From Betaproteobacteria bacterium CG2_30_68_42 (GTDB taxonomy: Bacteria; Pseudomonadota; Gammaproteobacteria; Burkholderiales; Rhodocyclaceae), in contig MNXU01000037.1 of NCBI GenBank assembly GCA_001872285.1, positions 1-32,777 of the forward strand: a DNA stretch of 32,777 bases, given 5' to 3'. Numbering within the stretch: position 1 is the stretch's first letter; every line of letters begins with the position of its first letter. Both the position numbers and the translations under genes were made by a program. The notes below the pieces were generated by a model. The model was not told where the DNA came from. It saw only the letters and a program-made list of their open reading frames with translations, and made no database searches. This document shows, piece after piece, positions 1 to 7,366 of the stretch.

Positions 1-1273
1 CCTCCACCAGCATCGCGCCACCCAGCCCGCCGCCGATGCAGATCGCGGCGACCCCCCGTTTCCCGCCTTCGCGCTCGAGCACTTCGAGGGTGTGAAGCAC
101 GATGCGTGCGCCCGAGGCGCCGACCGGATGGCCGAGCGCGATCGCGCCGCCATCGGCGTTGAGGCGGGCCGGGTCGATCTCGCCCAGCGCGCCCGCGCAG
201 CCGAGCTCGGCCTCGCAGTAGCGCGCGTCCTTCCATGCGGCCAGGCAGGCCAGCACCTGGGCGGCGAAGGCCTCGTTGATCTCCCAGCAGTCGATGTCGG
301 CGAGCCCGAGCCCATGGCGGGCGAGCAGCGGCGTGGCCGCATGCACCGGGCCGAGACCCATCTGCGCCGGATCGAGCCCCGCCCACTGCGTATCCACGAT
401 GCGCCCGCACGGCTCGAGCCGGTGCCGGGCGATCGCCTCTTCGTCGGCGAGGATCAGCCAGACCGCACCGTCGGTGATCTGGGAGCTGTTGCCCGCGGTG
501 ACCGTGCCATAGCGGTCGAAGAACGGTTTGAGCTTCGCGAGCTTCTCGATCGAGGAATCGGCGCGCACGCCGTCGTCCGCCGCGTACAGCCTGCCACCCT
601 CGTCGAACAGCGCCAGGATCTCACGCAGCCGCCCTTCGGCCTGCGCCCGTGCGAGGCGCCGGTGGCTCTCCACCGCGCAGGCGTCCTGGGCTGCGCGGCT
701 GATGCCGAAGCGTGACGCCAGGTTCTCCGCGGTCTGCCCCATCATCAGCCCGCAGACCGGGTCGGTCAGCCCTTTCATCAGCGCGATCACCGGGGCCGCC
801 ATGCGCGGGCGGAACTTCGCCGCGGCCGCGAGCTTTTCCAGCGCCTTGCGCGCGCCATACCAGCCCGAGAGCCAGTCCACCGCCTCGTCGGAAAACATCA
901 GCGGTACGCGGGACAGCGCATCCACGCCGCCGGCGAGCACGAGGTGCGAGCGGCCGCAGCGGATGTCGCTCGCCGCCGAGTCGATCGCCTGCATGCCGCT
1001 CGCGCAGTTGCGCATCACCGTCCAGCCCGGCACCCGCAGCCCGCAGCCCATGCGCAAGGCCGCCACGCGGCCGATGTTGACCTCGTCGGCCGCGGGCGCC
1101 GCGCAGCCGAGGATGACCTCGTCGAGCTCCTCGGGCGCGAAGGGCGCTCGGGCGAGCAGTTGCTTGCCGCACTGGGTGGCGAGGTCCGAGGCCGAGAACG
1201 CCCCGCGCCTGCCGCGCGCCTTGAGGAAGGGCGTGCGCGCGCCATCGACCACATACACCGCGCGCTCGCTCAT
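1..1273 (-). CDS. Acetyl-CoA C-acyltransferase (thiolase), 3' end cut by window edge
   Basis: Thiolytic cleavage of 3-ketoacyl-CoA, the last step of the beta-oxidation cycle, in the cytoplasm. Reading the minus strand from the ATG at 1273-1271 gives MSERAVYVVDGARTPF, a typical thiolase start. The nucleophile motif NCASGMQA places Cys at residue 90. Near the other end are INEAFA, the His motif GGAIALGHPVGASGAR, and the second catalytic Cys in CIGGGLGGAM. About 424 codons lie in the window and the family ends at about this point, so only the last residues are missing. The insert between the two halves and the overall length resemble the FadI-type long thiolases rather than the 390-residue biosynthetic ones. 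It starts 72 bp after the fadE stop and is probably co-transcribed with it. An in-frame ATG further upstream (1341) hits a stop codon and was discarded. Confidence 0.92.
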   Translation of the reverse strand, partial: MSERAVYVVDGARTPFLKARGRRGAFSASDLATQCGKQLLARAPFAPEELDEVILGCAAPAADEVNIGRVAALRMGCGLRVPGWTVMRNCASGMQAIDSAASDIRCGRSHLVLAGGVDALSRVPLMFSDEAVDWLSGWYGARKALEKLAAAAKFRPRMAAPVIALMKGLTDPVCGLMMGQTAENLASRFGISRAAQDACAVESHRRLARAQAEGRLREILALFDEGGRLYAADDGVRADSSIEKLAKLKPFFDRYGTVTAGNSSQITDGAVWLILADEEAIARHRLEPCGRIVDTQWAGLDPAQMGLGPVHAATPLLARHGLGLADIDCWEINEAFAAQVLACLAAWKDARYCEAELGCAGALGEIDPARLNADGGAIALGHPVGASGARIVLHTLEVLEREGGKRGVAAICIGGGLGGAMLVE

Positions 1274-1345
1274 GCGCGTGAGGGCTTGCGCGAGAAGTTC
1301 GCGAATCGCATCCCTGCCCCCGCCGCCCGCGTGACCGCCATCTCG

Positions 1346-3778
1346 CTACGCGGCGGCACGACGGCGGGAGGCATCGTCCGAGGCGGCGCGCGCGAGACCG
1401 AAATCCGGCGGGAAGTCGTCGACGCGGATCACCTGGTCGCGCAGTGCGTCGCGGCGCGCGAGGATCATCCGCTCCGCCGCGCTCGGTTGCGGGACCGTAT
1501 CCCCGCCGGCCTTGCGCGCCGCGCGCAACCTCGCCTCGATCGGCTCGGCCGCGATCGCCGCCTCGAGCGCGAGTTCGAGCACGCCCACCGGATCCTCCTC
1601 GCCGCGCGGCAGGAACATGCCGGCAGTGAGCCGGTCGCGGGTCGCGGAAGGCTCGATCATCCGTTCGGCCAGCTCCGATCCCAGCCGGTCGGAGGGCACC
1701 ACATAGGGCCGGCCGAACGGGAAGATCACGAAGTGCAGCCACTTCGCGAGCGCGCGCAGCGGGAAATTGGAGATCACGCCCTCGAAGGCGTTCTGGGCCT
1801 TGAACATGGCATCCCAGATCGCCCAGTGCATGAACGGTGCGTCCTGCGCCTGCCTGCCCTCGGCCTCGTAGCGCTTGAGAACGGCCGAGCACAGGTAGAG
1901 CATCGCCAGGATGTCGCCCATGCGCGCGGAGAGTTTCTCGCGGCGCTTGAGATCGCCGCCGAGCGACAACATCGCGAGATCCGCGAGATACGAAAATGCC
2001 GCCGAGAAGCGCGTGAGCTGCTGGTAGTAGCGGCGTGCTTCGGGCGCGACATCGCGCGGCACGCGCACGAAGTGCGAGCCAGTCAGGCCCATCACGAACG
2101 CGCGCGCACCGCTGGAGACCACCAGGCCGACATGCTCCCGGATTGCGGCGTCGAACGCGCGCAGCCCGCGCGCGCGGTCGGCATCCTGCGCCGCCCGCAT
2201 CTCGCGCAGCACGCAGGGGTGACAGCGGATCGCGCCCTGGCCGAACACGATCAGGCTGCGGGTGAGGATGTTGGCACCCTCCACGGTGATGCTGATCGGC
2301 ATCTGCATGTAGGCGCTGCCCAGGAAGTTGCTCGGGCCCATGCAGATGCCCTTGCCGCCGACGATGTCCATGCCGTCGGTCACGACCTGCCGGCAGCGCT
2401 CGGTGAGGTGGTACTTGACGATGGCCGAGACCACCGAGGGCTTCTCGCCGAGGTCCACCGCGCCGGCGGTCATCACCCGCGCCGCATCCATCAGGTAGAG
2501 GTTGCCGCCCATCCGCGCGAGCGGTTCCTGGATGCCCTCGAAGCGCCCGATCGGAGCCTTGAACTGGCTGCGTACCCGCGCATAGGCACCGACCGTGCGC
2601 ACCGCGAGCTTCGCCATCCCGGTGGCACCGGAGGGCAGCGAGATCGAGCGCCCCGCTGCCAGGCTCTCCATCAGCATCCGCCAGCCCTGCCCGGCCATCG
2701 CGGGCCCGCCGATGATCCATTCCACCGGCATGAAGACCTCGCGGCCGCGGGTGGGTCCGTTCTGGAACACGGCATTCAGCGGCATGTGCCGGCGCCCGAT
2801 CTCGACGCCCGGATGCGAGGTCGGCACCAGCGCGCAGGTGATGCCGGCGTCCTCCACCGGCCCGAGCAGGTGGTCGGGATCGTGGAGCCGGAAGGCGAGC
2901 CCGAGCAGGGTGGCGACCGGGCCGAGCGTGATGTAGCGCTTGTCCCAGGTGACCCGCATGCCGAGGACTTCGCGCCCCTCCCAGATTCCGCGGCAGACCA
3001 CGCCGCGGTCGGGGATGGCAGCGGCATCCGAGCCGGCGAGCGGGCTGGTGAGCGCGAAACAGGGGATCTCGAGGCCGCGCGCGAGCCGCGGCAGATAGCG
3101 GTCCTTCTGCTCTTCGGTGCCGTAGTGCAGAAGCAGTTCGGCCGGACCGAGCGAGTTCGGCACCATCACCGTGACCGCGGCGGCGCTACAGCGCGTGGAG
3201 AGCTTCATCACGATCTGGGAATGCGCGTAAGCCGAGAACTCCTTGCCCCCGTAGCGCTTGGGGATGATGAGACCGAGGAATCCCTCGTCCCTGATGAACT
3301 GCCAGGCTTGCGGAGGCAGGTCGCGGCTGCCGTGCTGGGTCTCCCATTCGCTCACCATCGCGCACAGGCGTTCGGTCTCGTCGTCGAGGAAGGACCGTTC
3401 CTCGGCGGTGAGCCGCGGCACCGGATAGGCGAGCAGCTTCTCCCAGTCGGGCCGGCCGTTGAACAGCTCGCCGTCCCACCACACGGTGCCGGCTTCGAGC
3501 GCCTCGCGTTCGGTCTGCGACATCTGCGGCAGCAGGCGCCGGACCAGGTCGAAGATCGGCCTCGTGAGCAGCGCGCGGCGCAGCGGCGCCACCAGGAGGA
3601 GCGCGGCGGCCACCGCCCACACGAGGCCCGCCGCGAGCACTGCCGCCTCGCCCCATCCGCCGAGCCAGGCGAAGCCGGCGAGGTAGCCGGCGGCCGCAAG
3701 CATCCAGGCCACGGCCGGCGCGCGCAGGTAAGCGGCCGCGAGGACCGCGAACGGCAGGGACAGCATCAGGATCGTCAT
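1346..3778 (-). CDS. fadE: Acyl-CoA dehydrogenase FadE, membrane-associated
   Basis: First oxidation step of fatty-acid beta-oxidation: FAD-dependent conversion of acyl-CoA to trans-2-enoyl-CoA, with electrons passed to ETF and the quinone pool. The 810-residue length matches the long FadE family (E. coli FadE is about 814) and not the 380-residue ACADs. Residues 1-65 form two or three hydrophobic segments that anchor it to the inner membrane. The ACAD core follows (GFLGLIIPKRYGGKEFS near residue 170, CFALTSPLAGSDAA, GRSISLPSGATGMAK, then IVGGKGICMGPSNFLG), with the FadE-specific C-terminal domain after that (GGDLKRREKLSARMGD, FPFGRPYVVPSD). The ATG at 3778-3776 has a good AAGGAG ribosome site just upstream. 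It lies 69 bp after the psrA-type regulator gene and upstream of the thiolase, so the three genes look like one operon. Confidence 0.95.
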   Translation of the reverse strand: MTILMLSLPFAVLAAAYLRAPAVAWMLAAAGYLAGFAWLGGWGEAAVLAAGLVWAVAAALLLVAPLRRALLTRPIFDLVRRLLPQMSQTEREALEAGTVWWDGELFNGRPDWEKLLAYPVPRLTAEERSFLDDETERLCAMVSEWETQHGSRDLPPQAWQFIRDEGFLGLIIPKRYGGKEFSAYAHSQIVMKLSTRCSAAAVTVMVPNSLGPAELLLHYGTEEQKDRYLPRLARGLEIPCFALTSPLAGSDAAAIPDRGVVCRGIWEGREVLGMRVTWDKRYITLGPVATLLGLAFRLHDPDHLLGPVEDAGITCALVPTSHPGVEIGRRHMPLNAVFQNGPTRGREVFMPVEWIIGGPAMAGQGWRMLMESLAAGRSISLPSGATGMAKLAVRTVGAYARVRSQFKAPIGRFEGIQEPLARMGGNLYLMDAARVMTAGAVDLGEKPSVVSAIVKYHLTERCRQVVTDGMDIVGGKGICMGPSNFLGSAYMQMPISITVEGANILTRSLIVFGQGAIRCHPCVLREMRAAQDADRARGLRAFDAAIREHVGLVVSSGARAFVMGLTGSHFVRVPRDVAPEARRYYQQLTRFSAAFSYLADLAMLSLGGDLKRREKLSARMGDILAMLYLCSAVLKRYEAEGRQAQDAPFMHWAIWDAMFKAQNAFEGVISNFPLRALAKWLHFVIFPFGRPYVVPSDRLGSELAERMIEPSATRDRLTAGMFLPRGEEDPVGVLELALEAAIAAEPIEARLRAARKAGGDTVPQPSAAERMILARRDALRDQVIRVDDFPPDFGLARAASDDASRRRAAA

Positions 3779-3847
3779 CTCGCCACTCCTTTTCGTGGGC
3801 CCGGCGAAGGGCCTCGCAGACTTTCGACGCCCTGCGGGGCGCCCTCC

Positions 3848-4564
3848 TTACGCGGCCCGCCGGCTTCGCCTCACCTTCGCGTCGGGCTTTGCGCGCTGCG
3901 CGGTGCATCCGGCGGGCAGCGGCGCGCGCAGCCCGCCGAGCAGGAAGGACATCAGCCGCGGTGCGAGCGCCGCGGCCGGGTTGGCCTCGTCGAGCTCGCA
4001 GTGCGCGATGAGCTTCAGCGCATCGGTGCCCGCGATCGCATAGGACATCGCACCCAGCATGAAATGCAGGCGCCAGACGATTTCCGCCTCCGGCACCGCG
4101 GGCAGCGCGCGGAACAGGGCGCGCTTGAAGCGTTCCAGCACCGCCGCGTATTCCTCGGCGAGGAAGTTGCGGATGAACTGCGAGGGCTCGGCGTAGGTGC
4201 GCCCGAGCAGGCGCATGAAGGTCGCGCCGCCGCCCTCGCTGTCGGCGGCCATGCGCAGGGCCACTCCGAAAAAGGCCTCGAGGATGAGGTGCGGCTTGAG
4301 CGGGCGGCCCGTGGCGGCGGCCTCCATCTCGTCGAGCACGCGCAGGCGCTCGCGATTCAGCCAGGTGAGACGGCGCCGGAACACCTCGCGGATGAGGCCC
4401 TCCTTGCCGCCGAAATGATAGTTGGTCGAGGCGAGGTTGCAGCCGGCCGCGGCGCTCAACATGCGCATCGAGGTCGCCTCCAGCCCATGCTGCGCGAAGA
4501 GCCGCTCGGCCGCATCGAGGATGCGGCCGCGGGTATCGACCACGCTCGCGATTTCGTCCGCCAT
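3848..4564 (-). CDS. psrA: TetR-family regulator, PsrA/FadR-like
   Basis: Predicted acyl-CoA-responsive repressor of fatty-acid degradation. The N-terminal TetR helix-turn-helix is clear: RILDAAERLFAQHGLEATS, then the recognition region NLASTNYHFGGKEGLI (roughly residues 45-62), which closely resembles the NLAAVNYHFGSKKALI segment I recall for Pseudomonas PsrA. The C-terminal half is the helical ligand domain. I start it at the ATG at 4564 (238 residues, MADEIASVV); a GTG one codon upstream is possible. A CAAAC-N4-GTTTG palindrome, matching the described PsrA box, lies 14 bp upstream, so autoregulation and control of the downstream fadE and thiolase genes are likely. The family is certain; the PsrA assignment is inferred from the helix sequence, the box and the operon. 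Confidence 0.88.
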   Translation of the reverse strand: MADEIASVVDTRGRILDAAERLFAQHGLEATSMRMLSAAAGCNLASTNYHFGGKEGLIREVFRRRLTWLNRERLRVLDEMEAAATGRPLKPHLILEAFFGVALRMAADSEGGGATFMRLLGRTYAEPSQFIRNFLAEEYAAVLERFKRALFRALPAVPEAEIVWRLHFMLGAMSYAIAGTDALKLIAHCELDEANPAAALAPRLMSFLLGGLRAPLPAGCTAQRAKPDAKVRRSRRAA

Positions 4565-4577
4565 CACGCCACCCGGA

Positions 4578-4593
4578 TCAAACGATCGTTTGA
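4578..4593. promoter_or_regulatory. Perfect 16-bp palindrome, PsrA-box operator
   Basis: TCAAACGATCGTTTGA is a perfect palindrome 14 bp upstream of the regulator start codon. Its core CAAAC-GATC-GTTTG fits the published PsrA consensus (C/G)AAAC-N2-4-GTTT(G/C). The position is right for autorepression. No second copy is visible between the regulator and fadE genes, so fadE is probably controlled by read-through from this site. Confidence 0.75.
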
Positions 4594-4660
4594 ATCATAC
4601 GTTCATTTCCGTCCGCGTCAACCTTCGCGTTAGGCGGCGGGCTCTACGCTTGTTCGGGTG

Positions 4661-4827
4661 TCGGGTTCCAGGTTCCAGGTTTCGCGGTGCGGGGTGCGTG
4701 GGGCAAAGCGCACAGTTCATTGCGAGGAGCGAAGCGACGAAGCAATCTCGATCCCCGACACGCGCCGCCCGCGCCAACGCGAACCCTGGAACCTGGAACC
4801 TGAACCCCGAACCCTGGAACCCGAAAC
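4661..4827. repeat. Dispersed GGTTCCAGG inverted-repeat element
   Basis: Left arm at 4661-4683 has two GGTTCCAGG-type units in tandem. The right arm at 4781-4826 carries the complementary AACCTGGAACC units, again repeated. The arms flank a different repeat at 4718-4750. A related element occurs at 30847-30910, so this is a multi-copy extragenic family. Such units translate into meaningless peptides (NLEPEPRTLEPE) and should not be called as genes. The whole stretch 4604-4909 otherwise holds no gene I can support. Confidence 0.75.
4718..4750. repeat. Short dispersed palindromic repeat (ATTGCGAGGAGCGAAG type)
   Basis: CATTGCGAGGAGCGAAGCGA followed by CGAAGCAATCTCG can fold back through ATTGC/GCAAT ends. 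From memory, this sequence is scattered through many unrelated bacterial genomes and gives spurious RSDEAI peptides when translated. It lies in the centre of the GGTTCCAGG inverted repeat. Confidence 0.7.
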
Positions 4828-4909
4828 CGTTCGTTGCGCGATTCAGCGCCGATTGACAGCGTGCGCGCCGCGCAACACCATCCGTGCGACATCGTTCTCC
4901 GGAGGCGGC

Positions 4910-5463
4910 TTGGCTTCGAACGACAGCACGGCGCGCACTGCTTCGCCCGCGCTCGGCCTGCGCCCGCTGCTCGCGGCCGCCCGCAATCCCTGGGATGTGG
5001 TGCTGCTGCCGCTCGCGATCGCGGCGATGTTCCTGTTCGCCTGGGGCGTCGGACAGATGGCGGTGCCCTACGTGCCGGGCGAACGCCTGGCGGTGTCGCT
5101 GGATGCCGCCGAACTGCCCTACTACGCGCTTCGCACCAGCCTGCGCATGGGCATGGCGCTCGTGCTCTCGCTCGTCTTCACCGTCGTCTATGCGCGCTGG
5201 GCGGCGGCGAGCGGCCGGGTGCTGCGCAAGGGCCGGCCGCTGCGTGGGCCCGAGCCGGGCATCGCGATGGTGTTCCAGAGCTTCGCGCTGCTGCCGTGGC
5301 TCGATGTGCTGGGCAACGTCGAACTGGGACTCGAGGCGCTCGGCGTGGCGGCCCGCAGCCGGCGCTCGCGGGCGCTGGCGATTGGGACCGTTATGCCGAG
5401 ATCATCGCCTACGACGATGCTTCCGGCATCTTCAGTTACGATGATCCGGCGCCCGAGCGCTGA
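4910..5463 (+). pseudogene. Remnant of a NitT/TauT-type ABC transporter operon (permease start fused to ATPase pieces)
   Basis: Three fragments of a two-gene ABC operon are joined by deletions. (1) From TTG 4910 (GGAGG at 4901-4905) about 98 codons read as the start of a long permease: RNPWDVVLLPLAIAAMFLFA, then SLRMGMALVLSLVFTVVYAR. (2) At about 5205 it passes in frame into the middle of the ATPase: GRVL.KGRPL.GPEPGIAMVF and QSFALLPWLDVLGNVELGLE, the Q-loop region; no Walker A precedes it. (3) At about 5380 the frame shifts and the last 27 residues (DWDRYAEIIAYDD, stop 5461-5463) are the end of the AAA-associated C-terminal domain. Walker A, signature and Walker B motifs and most of the permease are gone, so it cannot be functional. 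A TTGACA -35-like hexamer remains at 4854. Its end overlaps the convergent yifB 3' end by 32 bp. Confidence 0.8.
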
Positions 5464-6943
5464 CCAGGCCGCGGCGGTACTGCACCGCTTCGGCCACATG
5501 CGCGCTCGCCACGTGCGCCGCGCCGGCGAGATCGGCGATCGAGCGGGCCAGCCTCAGCACGCGGTGATATCCGCGCGCGGACAGCCCTAGCCGCACCAGC
5601 GCCTGGCGCAGCAGCGCGGCCCCTGCCGCGTCGGGCGCGCAGAACGCTTCGACTTCGGCGGGGCCGAGCGCGAAGTTCGGGTGTCCCTGGCGCGCGATCT
5701 GCCGCTCGCGCGCGGCCTCCACGCGTGCCCTCACCGCGGCGCTGCCTTCGGCCGGGGCGCGCCGCGCGAGTTCGTCCTCCGCGACCGCAGGAACCTCGAC
5801 GCAGATGTCGATGCGGTCGAGCAGCGGCCCCGACAGCTTGGCGCGGTAGCGCTCGACCTGCTCGGGGGTGCAGCGGCAGCGGCCGCCGCCGAGGTAGCCA
5901 CAGGGACAGGGATTCATTGCCGCGACGAGCTGGAAGCGCGCCGGGAAATCGCTTCTCCGGGCCGCCCGCGAGACCGTGATGCGCCCGCTCTCCAGCGGTT
6001 CGCGCAGCGCTTCCAGCACGCGGCGGTCGAACTCGGGCAGCTCGTCGAGGAAGAGCACGCCGTTGTGCGCGAGCGAGATCTCGCCCGGCCGCGGAACGGC
6101 GCCCCCGCCCACCAGCGCCGCGGCCGAGGCCGAGTGATGCGGCGCGCGAAACGGGCGCCGCCGCCACTCCTCGACCGGGAAGCCGCCGCAGGTGGAGCGC
6201 ACCGCCGCGCTCTCCAGCGCTTCTTCCTCGCTCATGGCCGGAAGCACGCCGGGGAAGCGCGCCGCGAGCATCGACTTGCCCGTCCCCGGCGGGCCCACCA
6301 TCAGCAGGCTGTGCCCGCCCGCGGCCGCGACCTCGAGCGCGCGCTTGGCGTGCGCCTGTCCCTTCACTTCGGCGAGGTCGGGGAAAATGGCCTCGGCGAC
6401 CGGCGCCTCGCCGCGCCAGACCTCGAGTTCGCCACGGCCCGCGAGGTGGGCGCAGATCTCCAGCAGCGAGGCGGCCGGCAGGACGACCGCATCGCGCACC
6501 AGCGCTGCCTCGGCGGCGTTGCCTCGTGGCACCACCAGACGGTGACCGGCACGTGCCGCACGCAGGCACATCGGCAGCATCCCGCTCACCGGCCTCAGTT
6601 CTCCGGAGAGCGAGAGTTCGCCGGCGAATTCGCATCCCGCGGCCGCAGCCCCCGGAAGCTGGCCCGATGCGATCAGGATGCCGAGTGCGATCGGCAGGTC
6701 GAAGCGGCCGCCTTCCTTCGGCAGGTCCGCCGGGGCCAGGTTGACGGTGACGCGCCGCGACGGGAACTCGAAGCGTGCGTTCTGGATCGCCGCACGCACG
6801 CGGTCGCGCGCCTCGCGCACTTCCGTATCCGGGAGCCCCACCAGCGTGAAGCTCGGCAGCCCGTTGGCGAGGTGCACCTCGACCGCGACCTCGGGCGCTT
6901 CCATGCCGGCCAGGGCCCGGCTGCGCAGCACCGCCAACGACAC
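5432..6943 (-). CDS. yifB: YifB/ComM-family Mg-chelatase-like AAA+ ATPase
   Basis: AAA+ protein of the ComM/YifB family; ComM is a hexameric helicase aiding branch migration in natural transformation. The N-terminal Lon-protease-like domain is typical (VEVHLANGLPSFTLVGLPDT, VNLAPADLPKEGGRFDLPIA). Walker A GPPGTGKS falls at about residues 217-224, the Mg-chelatase core follows (FRAPHHSASAAALVGGG, Walker B LFLDELPEF), then a zinc-like cluster (NPCPCGYLGGGRCRC) and the C-terminal lid (YHRVLRLARSIADLAG). I choose the GTG at 6943-6941, preceded by GGGAGG six bases away and giving the family-typical (M)SLAVLRSRALAG start; an ATG 13 codons upstream adds residues not seen in the family. It lies 95 bp after ubiK, the usual betaproteobacterial pairing. 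DprA, its partner process in transformation, is also in this window. Confidence 0.93.
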   Translation of the reverse strand: MSLAVLRSRALAGMEAPEVAVEVHLANGLPSFTLVGLPDTEVREARDRVRAAIQNARFEFPSRRVTVNLAPADLPKEGGRFDLPIALGILIASGQLPGAAAAGCEFAGELSLSGELRPVSGMLPMCLRAARAGHRLVVPRGNAAEAALVRDAVVLPAASLLEICAHLAGRGELEVWRGEAPVAEAIFPDLAEVKGQAHAKRALEVAAAGGHSLLMVGPPGTGKSMLAARFPGVLPAMSEEEALESAAVRSTCGGFPVEEWRRRPFRAPHHSASAAALVGGGAVPRPGEISLAHNGVLFLDELPEFDRRVLEALREPLESGRITVSRAARRSDFPARFQLVAAMNPCPCGYLGGGRCRCTPEQVERYRAKLSGPLLDRIDICVEVPAVAEDELARRAPAEGSAAVRARVEAARERQIARQGHPNFALGPAEVEAFCAPDAAGAALLRQALVRLGLSARGYHRVLRLARSIADLAGAAHVASAHVAEAVQYRRGLVSARAPDHRN

Positions 6944-6972
6944 CCGCGTCCTCCCTCTCCCGTCGCCAGCGA

Positions 6973-6981
6973 ACTGTAGCA
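6973..6981 (-). promoter_or_regulatory. Extended -10 candidate upstream of yifB
   Basis: On the minus strand TGCTACAGT matches the TGnTAnnnT extended -10 form, about 30 bp before the yifB GTG. The near-identical TGCTACACT occurs before ubiK and before the LysM gene. I see no convincing -35 element. Confidence 0.4.
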
Positions 6982-7038
6982 CGGGGCAGCAGCGCAGCGC
7001 CTCCCGGCGAGGCGCGAAGCCGCGGGTCCGGTGCGGCG

Positions 7039-7290
7039 TCAGTCCTGCTCGTCGCTGCGCAGCCTGGCCTCGAGTTCCTCCAGGCGCGCCTCCATCACGC
7101 CCAGCCGCTCGCGGGCGCGCGCGAGCACCTCGCGCTGCACCTCGAATTCTTCGCGCGTGACCAGATCGAGCCGTGCGAACAGGCTGGCAAGCAGGGCGCG
7201 GGCGTTCTTCTCGATGTCGCCCGCGGGACTCGCCGCGACGAGTTCGGAGATGCGTCTTGCGATGTCGTCCAGGATGTTGGGATTGAGCAT
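7039..7290 (-). CDS. ubiK: UbiK-family ubiquinone biosynthesis accessory factor (BMFP domain)
   Basis: Small (83 residues) all-helical protein that, in Enterobacteria, binds UbiJ/lipid and assists aerobic ubiquinone assembly; the family is also known as the membrane-fusogenic BMFP domain. The start MLNPNILDDIARRI, the central segment NARALLASLFARLDLVTREE and the C-terminal coiled coil (ARERLGVMEARLEELEARLR) are diagnostic. Length matches the family. I choose the ATG at 7290; upstream in-frame ATGs would add a basic, low-complexity tail and overlap the promoter. It is followed by yifB. Confidence 0.9.
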   Translation of the reverse strand: MLNPNILDDIARRISELVAASPAGDIEKNARALLASLFARLDLVTREEFEVQREVLARARERLGVMEARLEELEARLRSDEQD

Positions 7291-7357
7291 GTCGAGGCCC
7301 GCTTCGGTCGGGATTCCCTTCGGTCGGGGGCGAATCGGTCCCCTTCGTTCGCGTTCG

Positions 7358-7366
7358 AGTGTAGCA
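7358..7366 (-). promoter_or_regulatory. Extended -10 candidate upstream of ubiK
   Basis: Minus-strand TGCTACACT, about 70 bp before the ubiK ATG, is identical to the element before the LysM gene (32022-32030). The position fits a ubiK(-yifB) promoter. It overlaps the ATG at 7366 on the plus strand, which argues against that ATG being a real start codon for the divergent gene. Confidence 0.45.

Noticed and set aside
944-4633. A 1229-codon open frame on the plus strand opposite the thiolase, fadE and regulator genes
   Set aside because: Sequence is Arg/His/Gln-rich without any family pattern; it is the antisense shadow of three well-supported genes in high-GC DNA.
4658-5590. A single 310-residue gene running through the repeats and ABC fragments
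   Set aside because: The first 84 codons translate extragenic repeats and the end is out of frame with the ATPase; treated as a pseudogene from 4910.
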